The notes below the pieces were generated by a model that searched no databases, had not been told where the DNA came from, and saw only the letters and a list, made by a program, of their open reading frames with translations. DNA of 64,000 nucleotides from Cavia porcellus. Taxonomy: Eukaryota; Chordata; Mammalia; Rodentia; Caviidae. Numbering within the stretch: the stretch's first letter is position 1; each line of letters begins with the position of its first letter. The translations under genes were made by a program, and so were the position numbers. Positions 33,760-45,363 of the stretch are shown here, one piece after another. The stretch covers positions 5,601,701-5,665,700 of the forward strand of contig NW_026947514.1 in NCBI RefSeq assembly GCF_034190915.1, read 5' to 3'.

Positions 33760-34580
33760 ATGCATAACCGGGCGAGGCGTGGGCTTGGAGAGGGAGGAGG
33801 AGAGGGGAAACCCTCGGGATCTCCTGTGACACGAGGGAGGTGTCCTGGTGCTGAGGCTCAGAGGAAAGTGAGCTGCTGGTTGTGGGCAGGATCGAGCCAA
33901 CCCGGACGATCTGTGAACCCCGGGTCCCCAGCAGGCAGCCGGGCTGGAGCACTTGGCGTGAGCCCTGCTGCTCACGTCCTGCGTGACCTTCTAGGGTCAG
34001 GCCTGGGACGGGCTTCTCTGGTTTCTGCTTCTTACTTTGTTAGGGCACCAAGTCGTACCTTGGTGCTGGATTAGATGACCCTGTGCCCACCAAGGACCCC
34101 AGCCCGAGTGGGCGCAAGCTGGGCACGTTAGGATTTTAGGACCCCAGAGACATTTACTCCACAACTAGGCTGCCTGGAAGGGACCTTGGGCGAGATCTCC
34201 CAGCCTCTGCTTTCTTAGGTGGAAAATGGGGCTGACCACACCCCCACCTGCACCCCGAGAGGCTGGTGCAAGGCCTGGATCCTCCCTGGCCCTGGTAATT
34301 GCACAGGACCTTTTATTTCTACTTCTTTTTAGAGGTGTTGGATGAAAGGAAGAGCAAGGGGCCTGAAGAGAGAGGCGTGAGAATTTCGGGGGCCCCAGGA
34401 CGCTGGCTTCTGCTAGCTTTCCCTCAATGTTTCCGGAGGCACCGGATGGGCACCCGGTGTCCCTCTTGCCTCATCTGGCTGAGTGTTGCAACACCGGCCT
34501 GGCGTGAGAAACCCAGCTGTCCCGAGGGTGCTGCCTCCGCCTTGGGAACCGGGAACCCCCGCGTCCTGCCCTTGGGGAGT
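33760..34580. promoter_or_regulatory. Small CpG-enriched segment
   Basis: CpG dinucleotides cluster here, most densely at about 34,385-34,570 (roughly a dozen CpGs in about 185 bp of GC-rich sequence) and about 33,760-33,980. This is well above the sparse CpG content of most of the window. It may be an eroded CpG island, an orphan CpG island or a GC-biased-conversion patch. No TATA box or exon is obvious. A short MIR-like stretch lies at about 34,195-34,300. Confidence 0.4.
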
Positions 34581-36657
34581 CATCCATAAGGGGTGAGACC
34601 TGGTCATGGAGGCGGCCAGAGATTCATCTCCATGTGTCTAAGAGGGACAAGAGGGGCTGCTGACCAGTCCCAGAGAGGACTGCTGAGGCCCAGCCATTCT
34701 TCCTGGCTGCTCTGGAACCTTGCCGGGTAAACTGGGGCGAGCCTGGGCCTGTGAGTCTCCACTGGGGAAAGGAAGTGACCAGAAGTGGCCAGGCACGGCC
34801 TTTGCCATCCGTCATCTCGAGCTTACATTCCAGCCTCCAGCTTCCAGCTCTTCATCAGGGCCAGAGTCTGGGCCACATCAGGTTCCGAGAGCAGTGACCG
34901 GAAGAAATGAATGAACAGATGTTGGACTGAGACACAGCCCAGATAAGACCCTCTCCTTGAAGAACAGAATCACCCACAAAAAGAAGGCACTACCTGGCCC
35001 GTGGTGCTGATTCTCCCGGAGACCTGCCCATCTGTGGATCACAGCAGACTGAGGAAGAGAGAGTGTATTCTTCATTCTCAGGTACTTCTGGGGGAAGGGA
35101 AAACTTTTGAAATCACATGTATCTTGGTCACTGTTGGTGTAAGTTGTTTTGGGGTGCAGGGCCCAGACATGGCAGCTAGGGTACCCATGGGAAGGTAAAT
35201 TGTGGATACGGGAGGTTAAGCCTCGTTACCTGAAGTCCCCTCCTGCCCGAGGTGGAAAACACTTTTCCTCAGTGCCAGAGTAATTGTGGCTGCCTAGAGC
35301 TGCAGTTGGCCAAGGCGTGTCCCGACTCCTGACTCAGGCTGACTCAGCGCTGGGGCCTTTCCATGGCCTCGAGCTGGGCTCCCCCTTTTCCTGGAAACGC
35401 CTCAGCTGGTTGCCAAGACTTCGATGGGCCCTTGACTTTCCCTAAGGGGCTCTGCACCTGAGTTAAGCTCCCCCATTCAAGGGCTCATGGGACGCAAATG
35501 TGACTACTGACCCCCAGCCTGCCATGGCCTGGGCTCTCCAGCACCTGCCTGGGGTGGGCCTGCACATTTTCAGGACAGAGGGGACACCAAGGGCTCGCCT
35601 CTGAAACCATGGAATGTGGACTTGCTGTCACATTTCTTGATTTGACCTTTGCTCTTTGGTGTGGAGTTGGGGGCTCACTCCGATGACCTACGGGGCCCAG
35701 GACATGGGGTGATATCCTCGGAGCTAACTGCCCCAAAGAAGGTGGCTGTGGCATGGTACAAGCCGCGGCCACACTGCCTAGGGCTGAACTTGATTCTGTT
35801 CCACCACGGAGGCAGGTCAAATTATAAGAAGGTTTTCCAGGTGGGGAGAAAACACTTTGTCCCTGGATGGACTGTCCAGCCTGGTCCCTGGATGGACAGA
35901 TTGACCACTTGAGAGATCACCTGCCTGCCTCATCCATCTTTTCAGGCATAGACTGTGTTTATTTTTCTCCAGGTCTGACCCTAGATGCCCATTTGGTGCG
36001 GGGGCCAGTGGGTACCCTGACCTAACGCTTGCCCAGCGGGAGACACTGGAGAAGCTCGCTGGCCTCGGTCGCTGTCACGCCCCTCCTGCCATGTAAGCCC
36101 TGGGCCTGACATCCGAAGTCTCCTTCTGAAAGCCAGGGTGGCTCTTTATAGCTGGGCTGAGCTGAGCTTTGGTTTCCTGGTCCTGACCTAGAGGGAAAGA
36201 GCCGAGAGTCCCAGGAGTTGTGTCCTCGAAGGCCCCAGATGCCATGGCCCTTCTGCTGCTGGGGTGGATCCCGAGGGGCGCGGAGCGGGAGGTGCTCTCC
36301 AGGTGTGGGAGCCACACCATGCATTCACACCTGTGAGCTCGGTATTTTGGTTTCTATTTTTCTCCTCTTACACCCCTTAGGGACTAGGATGAGTAAATTG
36401 AGGCAGAGAGGGAGTGAAGGTGGCCCCTTCACTCAGGCGCAGCCTGAAGGTGCAGGACCATTGGGCTCAGAGTGTCCTGTGACCTGTGCCTGCCCAGCCC
36501 TGAGCAGCTCTGATCCCATCTGGCTGCACCCTTGTGGGTGGGGATGGGGAGCAGTGAGGCTCCCTGGTGTCTGCAGCCCTGGCGAGAGGCCCTGAGTCTT
36601 CCCTGCCCGGCTCCCCAGATCCAAGCTTGCCTGACCTCAGGACCCCAGAAAGCCGTT
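34581..36657. other. Unassigned GC-rich sequence
   Basis: Unique DNA. Weak antisense MIR words occur near 36,355-36,445 ('gatgagtaaattgaggcaga'). Open frames of up to 125 codons have no recognisable product. Confidence 0.3.
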
Positions 36658-36772
36658 TCCTGCTGTCCCTTGGCCACCCCTCCTCTCCTTCCTTTCCTGT
36701 CTCTCTCCTCTGCCCCTCTCCGCCTCTCCCTGCATCTCTCCTGTCTCTGCCCATCTCTCCAAATCTCTTTCC
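36658..36772. repeat. Polypyrimidine tract
   Basis: About 115 bases with a strong C/T bias, built of CTCTCC, CCTTCC and TCTCTG words with few purines. Such tracts can adopt triplex DNA. Confidence 0.8.
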
Positions 36773-38039
36773 CACTACATCCCCATCTGAAACCATGCGT
36801 TTGGATCCAGAGGACGGAGAGACATGGACTCAGTCTGAACACTTCCGTTCCATGCTGTCCCTTGTGGCCATCTGTCCCCAACGCAATCATCACTCTCCTC
36901 CTTGATGTGCAGGAGCAGAGAGGCTCAGAGTGTGCCGTAGATGGTGGCACCTGGTCCCGTGCCCAGGGCTACGTCTCCGCCTGGGGTTGCACCCTCTCCC
37001 TGTCCCGCTGCGGTGGGTGACCATGGGCACCTTCGGTGTGGCCAGCTGCATATGCAGCTCTGGCTCACCCGACACTGTGACCTGTGACCTGCCCTGCTGC
37101 GTGAATCCCTAGGTGGGTGGAGGAGACCTCATCCTGTCCGGTTCGTCTCTGCACAATGCAGCAGCCCGTCCACACTTGCCCTGCTCCTGTTGCCGTAACA
37201 GGAAAGACAAGACTCGTAGGGCTGGCTCCTGTCCATCCCCCTGCTCCCTAGCCTGAGCTGTGCCCAGCTGCCAGAGTGACACCACCCTCTGACACAACCA
37301 CCGCTGCACCCCGTTCTGTCCCCGAGAGAAAGGACATGGGAAATCTCGACTTCCTTGGCTGCAGGCGCCTGTCTCTGTGCCACTGAGGGACAGCTGCTGT
37401 CCCCAGGAGGCAACGTCACTCATCTTCTCTGGCTGCTGGATTTTGGGCTTTCCCTGACCTTCTCTCCAGGCTCCTGAGACGTCTTGCCTACCTAACAGCT
37501 ACGGCTCACTTTTGGCTGGGCGGCCAGAGCAAGCAGATGGCCATGGCAAGATCTTTCCTCCCTCCCTCCCTTCCTTGCCCCCACCTGCTCTGCCAGCCCA
37601 GCCCCAGCTAGCAGACTGGAGGGTGACTGGGTCATGGTGCTCCTGTGGGCAGGTGGACCCCAGCTGGCAGGTGAGCTGGCAGCTTCACTCCCTGGAGAAC
37701 CTCCTAAGCACTGGACACTCAAGCGTGGATGGAGAATTAAAAGAGAGAGAGGGAGAGGAAGAAAGACCAAAATGCCCAAAGGTGGTGCTGAGGGCTGGCA
37801 TGTGACCCACTCCCGCGTTGCCCACTCCACCACCCAATGCCTCCTCGACCCCTGAGCCCAGCTTCCTGGGCCACCAGTGTTTGCTGTGGATGCAACCTCC
37901 TTGGTGGGTAGGAGGGACCCTGAAGAAGGCTGGTGACAGCCAGTGCTCACAGGGAGCATGATCGGGCCACCATGTGCTTTGTGCTCACTGTCACTGTTTG
38001 GAACAACAAGAAGAAGGTGGTGACAGCAAACAGGCACAG
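36773..38039. other. Unassigned GC-rich sequence
   Basis: Unique DNA. A 201-codon antisense frame (37,492-38,097) has no recognisable domain and overlaps plus-strand frames. Confidence 0.3.
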
Positions 38040-38240
38040 GCAGGGGAGGCCCTGTGTGAGCCACCGTGCGCTCAGTACCTTGTGGGTACTGGCTCATTTC
38101 CTGTCCGTGGAAATCAGTCCCCTGTAAAGTGGGGACTGACTGTCACGTTTTTACAGCAGAGGATTTTGAAGCACAGAGATGGGAAGGAAACAGACGAAAG
38201 TCGCACAGCTAGTTCAGAGGAAAGGCAGCCAGACCCCACC
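38040..38240 (-). mobile_element. MIR SINE, long copy
   Basis: Antisense MIR: 'gtgcgctcagtaccttgtgg', 'ggctcatttcctgtcc', 'ttttacagcagaggattttg' and 'gtcgcacagctagttcagag'. Most of the body is present. Confidence 0.7.
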
Positions 38241-38569
38241 TGGTTTCGGGATAACCGGGCTGCTGCCTATGTGGCGGACTGCCCGTGAGGGTAGTCTGGC
38301 CTCCTCCCGGGTGTTGGAGCCATCAAGGGTGGCATGTGGCTGGAGGCAGGGATGGGAGTGCTGCCTCTCTAAAATGCAGTTTTGTCACCAGCAGGACCAT
38401 GGCTCCTCGGACCAGAGCTAGGACTTCCAGCTGGGAGAACAGGGACAGGAGGAGTCATTGTCTCAGGCCCAGCCACTCTGGGGCAGAGGGAGTGCCTAGC
38501 ACCTGAAAGGAGGCCCACCGAGTAAGTGCCAGGTGGCGGGCACTGAACACCTTCTGTCACATTGCAGCT
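38241..38569. other. Unassigned sequence
   Basis: Unique DNA. It includes a partial CTCF-like word, GTGCCAGGTGGCGG, at about 38,526-38,539, too weak to call as a site. Confidence 0.3.
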
Positions 38570-38875
38570 TGTGGCAGCTAATCCTGACTGTGAACTTGCT
38601 TAGCTTGGGACCAGCCTGGGCCACTGGCAATGCACACTTCCGGATGTGTCAGGGTGGGTCTTAGGAGCACGACAATGGGGACAACCAGAGTTCCCACTTT
38701 CTGGGGCTCCTGCCTCTCTGTTCTCTGCTTCTTGGCTCCTGTGGGGTGAGCAGCTTCTTCTGCCACATAAGATTATCTTTCTGGCCTTGGGCCTGGCTGA
38801 CCATGGACTGGGGCCTCTGGAGCCGTGAGCCAAACTAAGCCTTTCCCTTTTTAACACCCAGGTGTCTCAGGATGG
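38570..38875 (+). mobile_element. ERVL-MaLR LTR
   Basis: Sense LTR opening TGTGGCAGCTAATCCTGA, with 'gtgaacttgcttagc' and, near the 3' end, 'gaccatggactggggcctct' and 'gtgagccaaactaagccttt', the usual polyadenylation region. It is a solo LTR, somewhat shortened. Confidence 0.75.
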
Positions 38876-39540
38876 AAAAGTCCTCTCTCCTTAGGGGAAG
38901 CTCTCGTGTTGATCTCTGAGTTGGTAACTTAGTCTGGGTTGCAGGATGTTTGCCGATGTTATTTCAGCCAGACAGCCAGAGCATGGCCAGCGAGGTCTAT
39001 GGAATCCAGCTGTAGGAGCTATCAAGGGTGAGGTGCTGGCAAAATCCAGTGGAATTCTGGCCAGGCCCTGTCCTGGCCGTGCGTGTTCCTGACCTACACT
39101 GGCATATCCCTTGCTCTGTGTATTTTCTTATTATTGAATATTTCCTCTCCTCATTTCCAAGGAATGGATGTTTTCTCTCAGCAGAGTCCATGGCCACCTT
39201 AAGTCAGTCACAGGCTCAGGAGTGACAGCCCAGGTTACAGTGTAAAGCCACATCTGCGTCTCCTCCGGGTTTGTGGGTGACTCCTGCTGCTCACGCTCAC
39301 CTTGGAGTGCTCCTCTCTCCTCAGTGCGTGACCCCTCCCGCTCTCCCTCTGGGGACGGCATCCAGCAGGGTCTTCTGCAGAGTGGGGCTGGCTCAGAGCT
39401 GGGGCTCCCTGGACGGCTTTCTGTTCACCCATCCCAACATCAGCCCTTGCCAGCATCCTGCTCTGCTTGGCCTGGGAGGGGACTGTGCTTGGAACCAAAA
39501 GCCCCTGTGGGGTTGAAATTCGTTTCCTCTTGGAAAAAGG
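38876..39540. other. Unassigned sequence
   Basis: Mixed-composition unique DNA without a recognised repeat. Confidence 0.3.
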
Positions 39541-39720
39541 CTGCTTCCTGATTGTGAGGGAAACAGAAGAAGGTCTTTAAAAGGCTGCAGCGTTCATGCT
39601 GGCCTCGAAACCAGCGGCTCCAGCATCCTGATGATTTAAGTGTGGGTGGATTAAAACCATGTGTGGTGTGTTTCCCAAATTCAGATGCGCGCTGAATTTA
39701 AAGGCCAGTTAACAGAAGGA
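39541..39720. promoter_or_regulatory. Small candidate conserved non-coding element
   Basis: Repeat-free and locally AT-rich within GC-rich surroundings. It carries GATGATTTAAGTG, GGATTAAAACCATGTG and AATTTAAAGG words near 39,630-39,705. AACCATGTG resembles a RUNX-type word (AACCA) next to an E-box-like CATGTG. The call rests on contrast with the flanks only. Confidence 0.3.
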
Positions 39721-40560
39721 ACAGTCTGGGTTTCTCTCAATGCCCTGACTTTGAAAGCTCGGCTGTAGGTATCTGTGGAGGTCCTGCTCCAAGTGGCCTC
39801 TCTGGGGCTCTTCTGTTGGCTGGAAGGCACAAGGGATGTGTGCCCAGGGGCAGGGACAGGGGTGGAGCTCCCTCCAGGCTGCGCGTAGGTCCACTTCCTA
39901 GAATTCCAGACACTGGAAGAGGGCTATGGTTTGAGGAGGAAAGTACAGCTTCAACTTCCTCCTCTAAAAGATTCCCTTTTCATCCAGATTTTGCCCAAAG
40001 ATATCCAGATGCAGCCAGGCAGCCCCTGCCAACCAGCTACCCTATGCCGTTCGCTTGCTAGTGTTCCCACTGAACTGTAGCTGCTTGTTCTTTCTTATCC
40101 AGGTGTGTCACACACTGTTCCAGCCTCTCTGGCTCTGCCTGTGCTGACTCCGCTTCCAATTCCCAGCCTTCACCCATCCAAGTCCTCCTGTCACACCCGC
40201 TACATTCGCACCATGGCGCTGTCTGGAGTCTGCTGTGAGGACGCTTGGGAGTGGCCACGGAGGACAAGGGGATCGAAGACCTGGGATCATGGCTCCCTCC
40301 TCCGCCTGGCCTTGGGGTGGAGTGGCAGGCGGACTGCTGGCGTCCACTCCACCCCGTCCTTTCTGGAGGGCTTTCTTGGGCCCCCTGGCTCCTGTGCCTG
40401 CTGACTGCAGGGAGTGATTTTAGCTTAATGGAACGTAGAAAGGAGTCCACTTTCATGTGGTTGGGAGGCGGAGGCCCACTCAGATACCCATGCAGTTTTA
40501 CAGCCAAGCAAGCGGAGGGGTTGGTGAGTGGGTCCGGGAGAGCCCTGCTCCAGCAGCGTG
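39721..40560. other. Unassigned GC-rich sequence
   Basis: Unique DNA. The longest frame, 149 codons (40,058-40,507, minus), has no domain. Confidence 0.3.
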
Positions 40561-40765
40561 CTGGGAACCAGACCTATAAATAGCTCCTGCCAGTCAAAGC
40601 GTAATGATTTCAATCTCCCTGCTGGATAAATAAACAGTATTGTTCAGGAGTTTCTCCTTGGCTGCAGTTTTGGCCTGGACATCTCGGAGCTTTACAGATG
40701 ATCCAGCTGGGATTTTTTTGACCGAGGCAAAGGATCCGATGCTCGGGGAGTGACTACTGTGTACC
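40561..40765. promoter_or_regulatory. Small candidate conserved non-coding element
   Basis: Repeat-free. It contains CCTATAAATAGCTCC (a TATA-like or MEF2-like word), CGTAATGATTTCAATC and GATAAATAAACAGTATTG, which includes a forkhead-type AATAAACA word. The TATAAATAG could serve as a core promoter, but no transcript evidence is available. Confidence 0.35.
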
Positions 40766-40989
40766 TGGCCCGGAGTCACAGAGTTAAGCAGACTGTCTGG
40801 TTGAGCCATCGTGCTGTGCCATGCCAGAATCAAACTGCGCCGTCTCCTCTGGACCGGGGACCAGCAGAGCCTGGAGACAGAGCTCCAGAGCCAGTCCAGG
40901 GGGCGGCTCTGTCTGCTACCTGCAAAACCCAAACCCTTTGCCTCTCCTCGCTTTGGCCCCGCTACAACCACCAGAGACAAGCTCAGTAT
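40766..40989. other. Unassigned sequence
   Basis: Unique DNA with no recognised feature. Confidence 0.3.
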
Positions 40990-41340
40990 TTTCGTAAGGC
41001 TTATGTTTTTCTGGGCAATACAAATAACACATGTTCTTTTCTTTTTAGGAAAGTTTTAAAGTGTAGAATGCCATAAAGCAAATTAAAATCACCTGCATCC
41101 TTGCCACCCAGAAAAATACCCTGGAGTCTGTTTTGTTTACATTCTTCCTGTGTTTAGACAGATAGGTAGACAGATAGGAGGAAGCGGGAGCGAGGACCTG
41201 ATAGACACACACGCTGATGGGTAAACATTTTTTCTAAAACCAAGAGAGAGAATAGACAGAATTCTGTTTTACAGGGCTTTTTATTCACTGGCTGTTGTCA
41301 TCGTTGTGTTTATATGAGGTGTCTGAGGCTCTGAGTGTGA
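40990..41340 (-). mobile_element. Probable ancient LINE 3' region, second related copy
   Basis: 'aaaatcacctgcatccttgc' then 'cacccagaaaaatacc' parallels 'aagaagtcacctacccaggg' at about 22,980. Both are preceded by AT-rich sequence and followed by 'tttttct' and 'tttacag' stretches. The likely family is an old L1 3' UTR read antisense, but this is not certain. A short AGACAGATAGGTAGACAGAT run lies at about 41,157. Confidence 0.4.
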
Positions 41341-41559
41341 AGTCACCGATCTACCCTGGTGTGGTGGGTAGGGTTTACTTTCTTTCCTGCCTGTTAGCCC
41401 TCCTGTGACAAAGAAAAGCTTCTGGTGAGGTCACACAGCAGAGGAACATGCTGTGCACTGGAGGATGGGGGCTCCTGACACAGAGGGGTGCAAGGCTATG
41501 ATGTCACTGCGGGCTCCAGTCAGAATAGAAGGGGTGTAGGCGGACCAGCCAGTGACCTG
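41341..41559. other. Unassigned sequence
   Basis: Unique DNA with no recognised feature. Confidence 0.3.
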
Positions 41560-42424
41560 TCCATCACGGGACCAAAACAAAACAACTGTGAGCACAGAAG
41601 GAAGAAATCCCTCCTCAGAAGACAAAAGGCATGAGTAACACAAATTACCCAAGGAAATAGTGGAAAAGTTCTCCAAAGAATTGTTCTGTAAAACTGAAAA
41701 GTAATATAGAAAGCATAATTCTTTTTAAAGAAATTAGAAAACAACAGAAAGAGATGAGAAGGGGAGCTAAAAGAACTCGAAGGGAAAATCTGATGTGAAA
41801 ATAATGTTACCCAAACAAAAGCCTCAGAATGTTTAAAAGTTAGAACCAGTGTGATAGAGAACATCGCCAAGGACCAGATGGCAGTTAGGATTCGTAACCC
41901 CCAAATGTCTCTCCAGTTACTGCATCAACCCAAAATATCACCTCCCATTTTCAACATACACTTACATTATAATTATTATAAAGGAAATAAGACAAGAGGG
42001 ATAAGACAAATAATTAGCTCTGTAAAGGAAGAGACAAGAACAAATGGCAAAGAAAATAGTAAATGATATAAGTCAAGAAAACTGGATGGAAGGGCTGATC
42101 AGAAAGCAAACATAATTCAGAAATAGAAACACCAATGCACATCCTGAGAAAAAACTGAATTTCAAGAGTAAGGAGTGAATTCTATTGGCTTGGAACAGAA
42201 AACACAAATTGAAAGGTACAAAGTGGAACAAGCCATTCTTCTGTGGCTATAGTGAATGCCAGAGGGTCTGTGCTCTCAGAGTGGCAAAGGCAGGAACCAA
42301 AGGCGTGCTTCGAGAACTTTACAGCGAGAGAGATGTTTTAGAAATAATGAGAAATGCTTACAAGCTTGCAAACCACGCTACCTATAAGCCTTTTAGTGAG
42401 GATAAGCCTTCTCCTGAATGAAAC
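41560..42424 (+). other. A-rich segment, possibly an old LINE/HAL1-like remnant
   Basis: The plus strand is strongly A-rich (AAGAAATTAGAAAACAACAG style), as in LINE coding strands read in sense. A 78-codon frame (42,185-42,421) ends just before a poly-T run and matches no family I can name. It could be a decayed LINE ORF1-type remnant or an unrelated retroposed sequence. It is not called as a gene. Confidence 0.3.
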
Positions 42425-43160
42425 CTCCCAATTTTTTTTTTTTTTATATTTACACAAAAGAGGGATGAGTAGTGGAAGAAGGATCATGTCAGGGTCCAGG
42501 GGTGACTAACAGTCACTAAAACTCACTTAACTGGAATTTGTTCCCCCAGCACAATGTAAACATTATAAAATCAGACAACAATCACTCCTCTAAAACATAT
42601 GGGAGTCAGGGAAGGAGAAGCACTTGGTGTGAACTTCCTCTTCCCTCATAGTAGGGAGTTAATAATCTAAAATTAAAACATAATTTAAAGATGACTCCAG
42701 TTCAGTATGGGTGCTTAATCTCTCCCCATAGTTTAGAGGGATATTTTAGGAAGGAAATCACATCCCGTAGACTGAAGACGATCCATTTGAAAGGAGTCAT
42801 TTCATATTTCTCTCATTTCTTCCTTGTTTCTTTAAATTCAAAGAAAATAGAACTCAGTGTCTGAGATTTTAAAATGAGTCGCATGTTCCTTATTTTGGCC
42901 TTTTATCTTTTGGCCCTTTGTTTGATCATCTATGTTTTATTTATTTTGATACATAGGATACTGCCTTGAATAATGTTTACCAAATAGTGGTGATGTTGCT
43001 TGCAAAGTGGGATGTCAGGATAGTTTTTGCTTTTAAACTGTTTCTTTTGTATCTTTTTGCATTGTCTCAGTAGTTTTATGCTAGGATTATGTACCAAGCT
43101 TACTAAACAAAGACAGTCAATATCCTGAAATGGAGACAAAGCCACTTATCACAGTGGAAG
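42425..43160. other. AT-rich unassigned sequence
   Basis: Opens with a T run of about 14 bases (42,432-42,446) and stays AT-rich. It may be the antisense end of a further old retroelement, but no landmark is decisive. Confidence 0.3.
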
Positions 43161-44769
43161 GGAGGAGGTGACCAAGCTGGTTTGGCTCCATCCTGGAGCT
43201 TTAGCAGGACCTCCCTGCCCGGGGTGATGCATTCTGGGTACTCAGATTCCAGTGGTGGCTGTAGATGGTCCTCATCACCTCCTAATGTCCTTTCTGAAGA
43301 ATACCCAAAGTGTTTTAAACTTGGGCTACTGCTGAGCCCAAGAGAATAACGAACAGGAGCTGTCTAGTGGAATACAGGAATACCATACGCATTCAGTGCA
43401 CACAGTCACCACTGAGGGTGATATTAAGGACCCCATGCCTCTGTTCTTGGGACTGTCAGTCCAGAGGCAGGCGCTGAAAGCAAATTCATCCATTGTGGTC
43501 TCAGACTCAGATAGAGATTCGCTGACATCTAATGATTCCCATCCCACACCACCCCAGGCCAATCCACTTCCCATTGTGTCCCATGACAATAATATGTTTG
43601 AATCTAGCACAAAGCTCTCCCGGGCATACAAGAAGGTAGCATTGTACCCACTTCACAGATCAGGACTCAGAAGTTCCAGTGAGTTGCTGAAGAAGTTTAA
43701 ATTTCAATTCAGGAATTCGAAGGAAGATTTTGAATAGTGAATGAACACCTGAATGTCCAGGACTAACCAGGATTTGTTAGTGGCTCGTTACTCTACAAAA
43801 ACCCCTGCATGATGAGCGCATATGCGCGTCATCTGGTGGGCCTCCGCCCATCCATCCAAGAGTCTGCAGGTGACCCAGTTCTGGGCTGTCAGTGTATGTC
43901 ATGGCCCTGGGTGCCATGACTGCTCAGAGGTGAGCACTAGCGACAGGTGCCCCAGGGCTTCTTTGTGCTGTGGGGAGCAGGCAGCAGCTCTATTTTCTGT
44001 GTGTACAAAAGATGCAGCGATGTAGCTGTTAAGGACCACACCAGGGATCCCAAGAGCAAGGACAAAGCAGAGGAAAACAGAGCCAGGAGGTGGGGACACA
44101 CCATTTCCCACGTGTTGGCAAAGCTCTTAGACCCAGCCGTCCCTTAGCGGTGGCTTTTTGTCACCTGAGGCTGCAGGGTCCTGATGCACCCTGAGTCAGA
44201 CTCTGGTCTCTTTGCCCCAGACCCACCCAGTGTGGCTCAGGTGACTGTAAACATTTCAGCCCCCGGGAATACATGCTGAGGAATCCTTGCTCACTCACTC
44301 TGTCCTCTGCTTTGGAATGGCCTTCCCCAGGAGGACCGGGACCGGGACAGAGGAACGAATCACAACCACAAGTCTGTCGCTTGTAAAGTTTTTGTTTCAA
44401 ATGATCTAAATGAAAAGAATGGTCTTTCCTTTTTAAGGTGCATTTAAAATCACTGCTTTTTTTTTTTTTTGCTCCATGGCAATAGAGCTTCCCTTCTCAT
44501 GATCAGAATCATAAAAATGAGTGAGGTGACAATTTCTTTTTAAAAGGCAAAGCGTCTTAGGCCAGAAGTTATGAGAAATTAGATCGCGAGGGGGTGTCCT
44601 CTCCCTCTGTGAAGGTGTAAAGAGCAGCTTTCTTTTTCTATTTGGTTATCTTCTACCACTCAGGTCCAGTTTCCTTGCCTTAAAAAACAAGAACGGTTGT
44701 GAGTGCCACCAGCCAAAGGAGAGGAGGGATTCTGCACGGAAACCCCGCCTTTTCATGGAGACGCGAGGG
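43161..44769. other. Unassigned sequence
   Basis: Mixed-composition DNA. A 113-codon plus-strand frame (43,396-43,737) reads with a Ser/Asp-rich stretch (VVSDSDRDSLTSND) and Pro-rich flank. It passes through a weak antisense MIR-like word near 43,640-43,690 and has no homologue I recognise. A T15 run lies at about 44,457-44,471. Confidence 0.3.
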
Positions 44770-44922
44770 AGGCTGGGAGCTGTTCATGGGGAAAGTTATA
44801 AATGTAATGATGCGAGGCCATGTGATGCACATTAATTCAAAAGGGCTCCTTTATTGGATTGCAATCTGATTGTGTTTACAAATATATAGCCAGAGGCTTT
44901 TAATTTTGGGGCAATTTCATTG

Positions 44923-44962
44923 TTCATAGATATATATCTGGCTACAGATATACATCTATGAA
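44923..44962. repeat. 40-bp near-perfect palindrome
   Basis: Left arm TTCATAGATATATATCTG (44,923-44,940), a GCTA spacer, and right arm CAGATATACATCTATGAA (44,945-44,962). The arms pair at 17 of 18 positions. In single-stranded form the mismatch is A-C on the plus strand but a G-U wobble on a minus-strand RNA. Confidence 0.97.
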
Positions 44963-45363
44963 ATTATGTGGTTATGTGTTTTAAATGGGATATGGCCCCT
45001 CTCCCGTAATGCAATAATATTCCTACCTTATGATCTACAGTTGCCCAAAGTTGGGACAATTTTATAACAATCTGATTTGAAATACAGTAATAGATGAAAG
45101 ATGTAAATTATGTAATGTTTAGAGACCCGGCTGAAATTTGAATTCATTGGAACTTAGCGACTGCGGGAGCTAATAAGGAGGGACTTTATGAAATCACCCA
45201 GCTAGGGTTCTGCTTGCATTCCGAGCCACTTCTTGCCTCTTTGCTGTTTATTTTTCTTTTGAGCCCAAGTTCAATAAATAAACCCAACTAACAATTAAAA
45301 AGTCCCCAAATGATTCTAGATTGAAAAATGCAAAAATAGCCTGGCTGGCAGCGCACTGGCAGT

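Noticed and set aside
38526..38543. CTCF binding site
   Set aside because: Only part of the core fits (CCAGGTGGCGG); the upstream positions of the consensus are wrong.
44923..44962. microRNA precursor
   Set aside because: An 18-bp stem with a four-base loop is too short for a typical pre-miRNA, and no extended stem flanks it.
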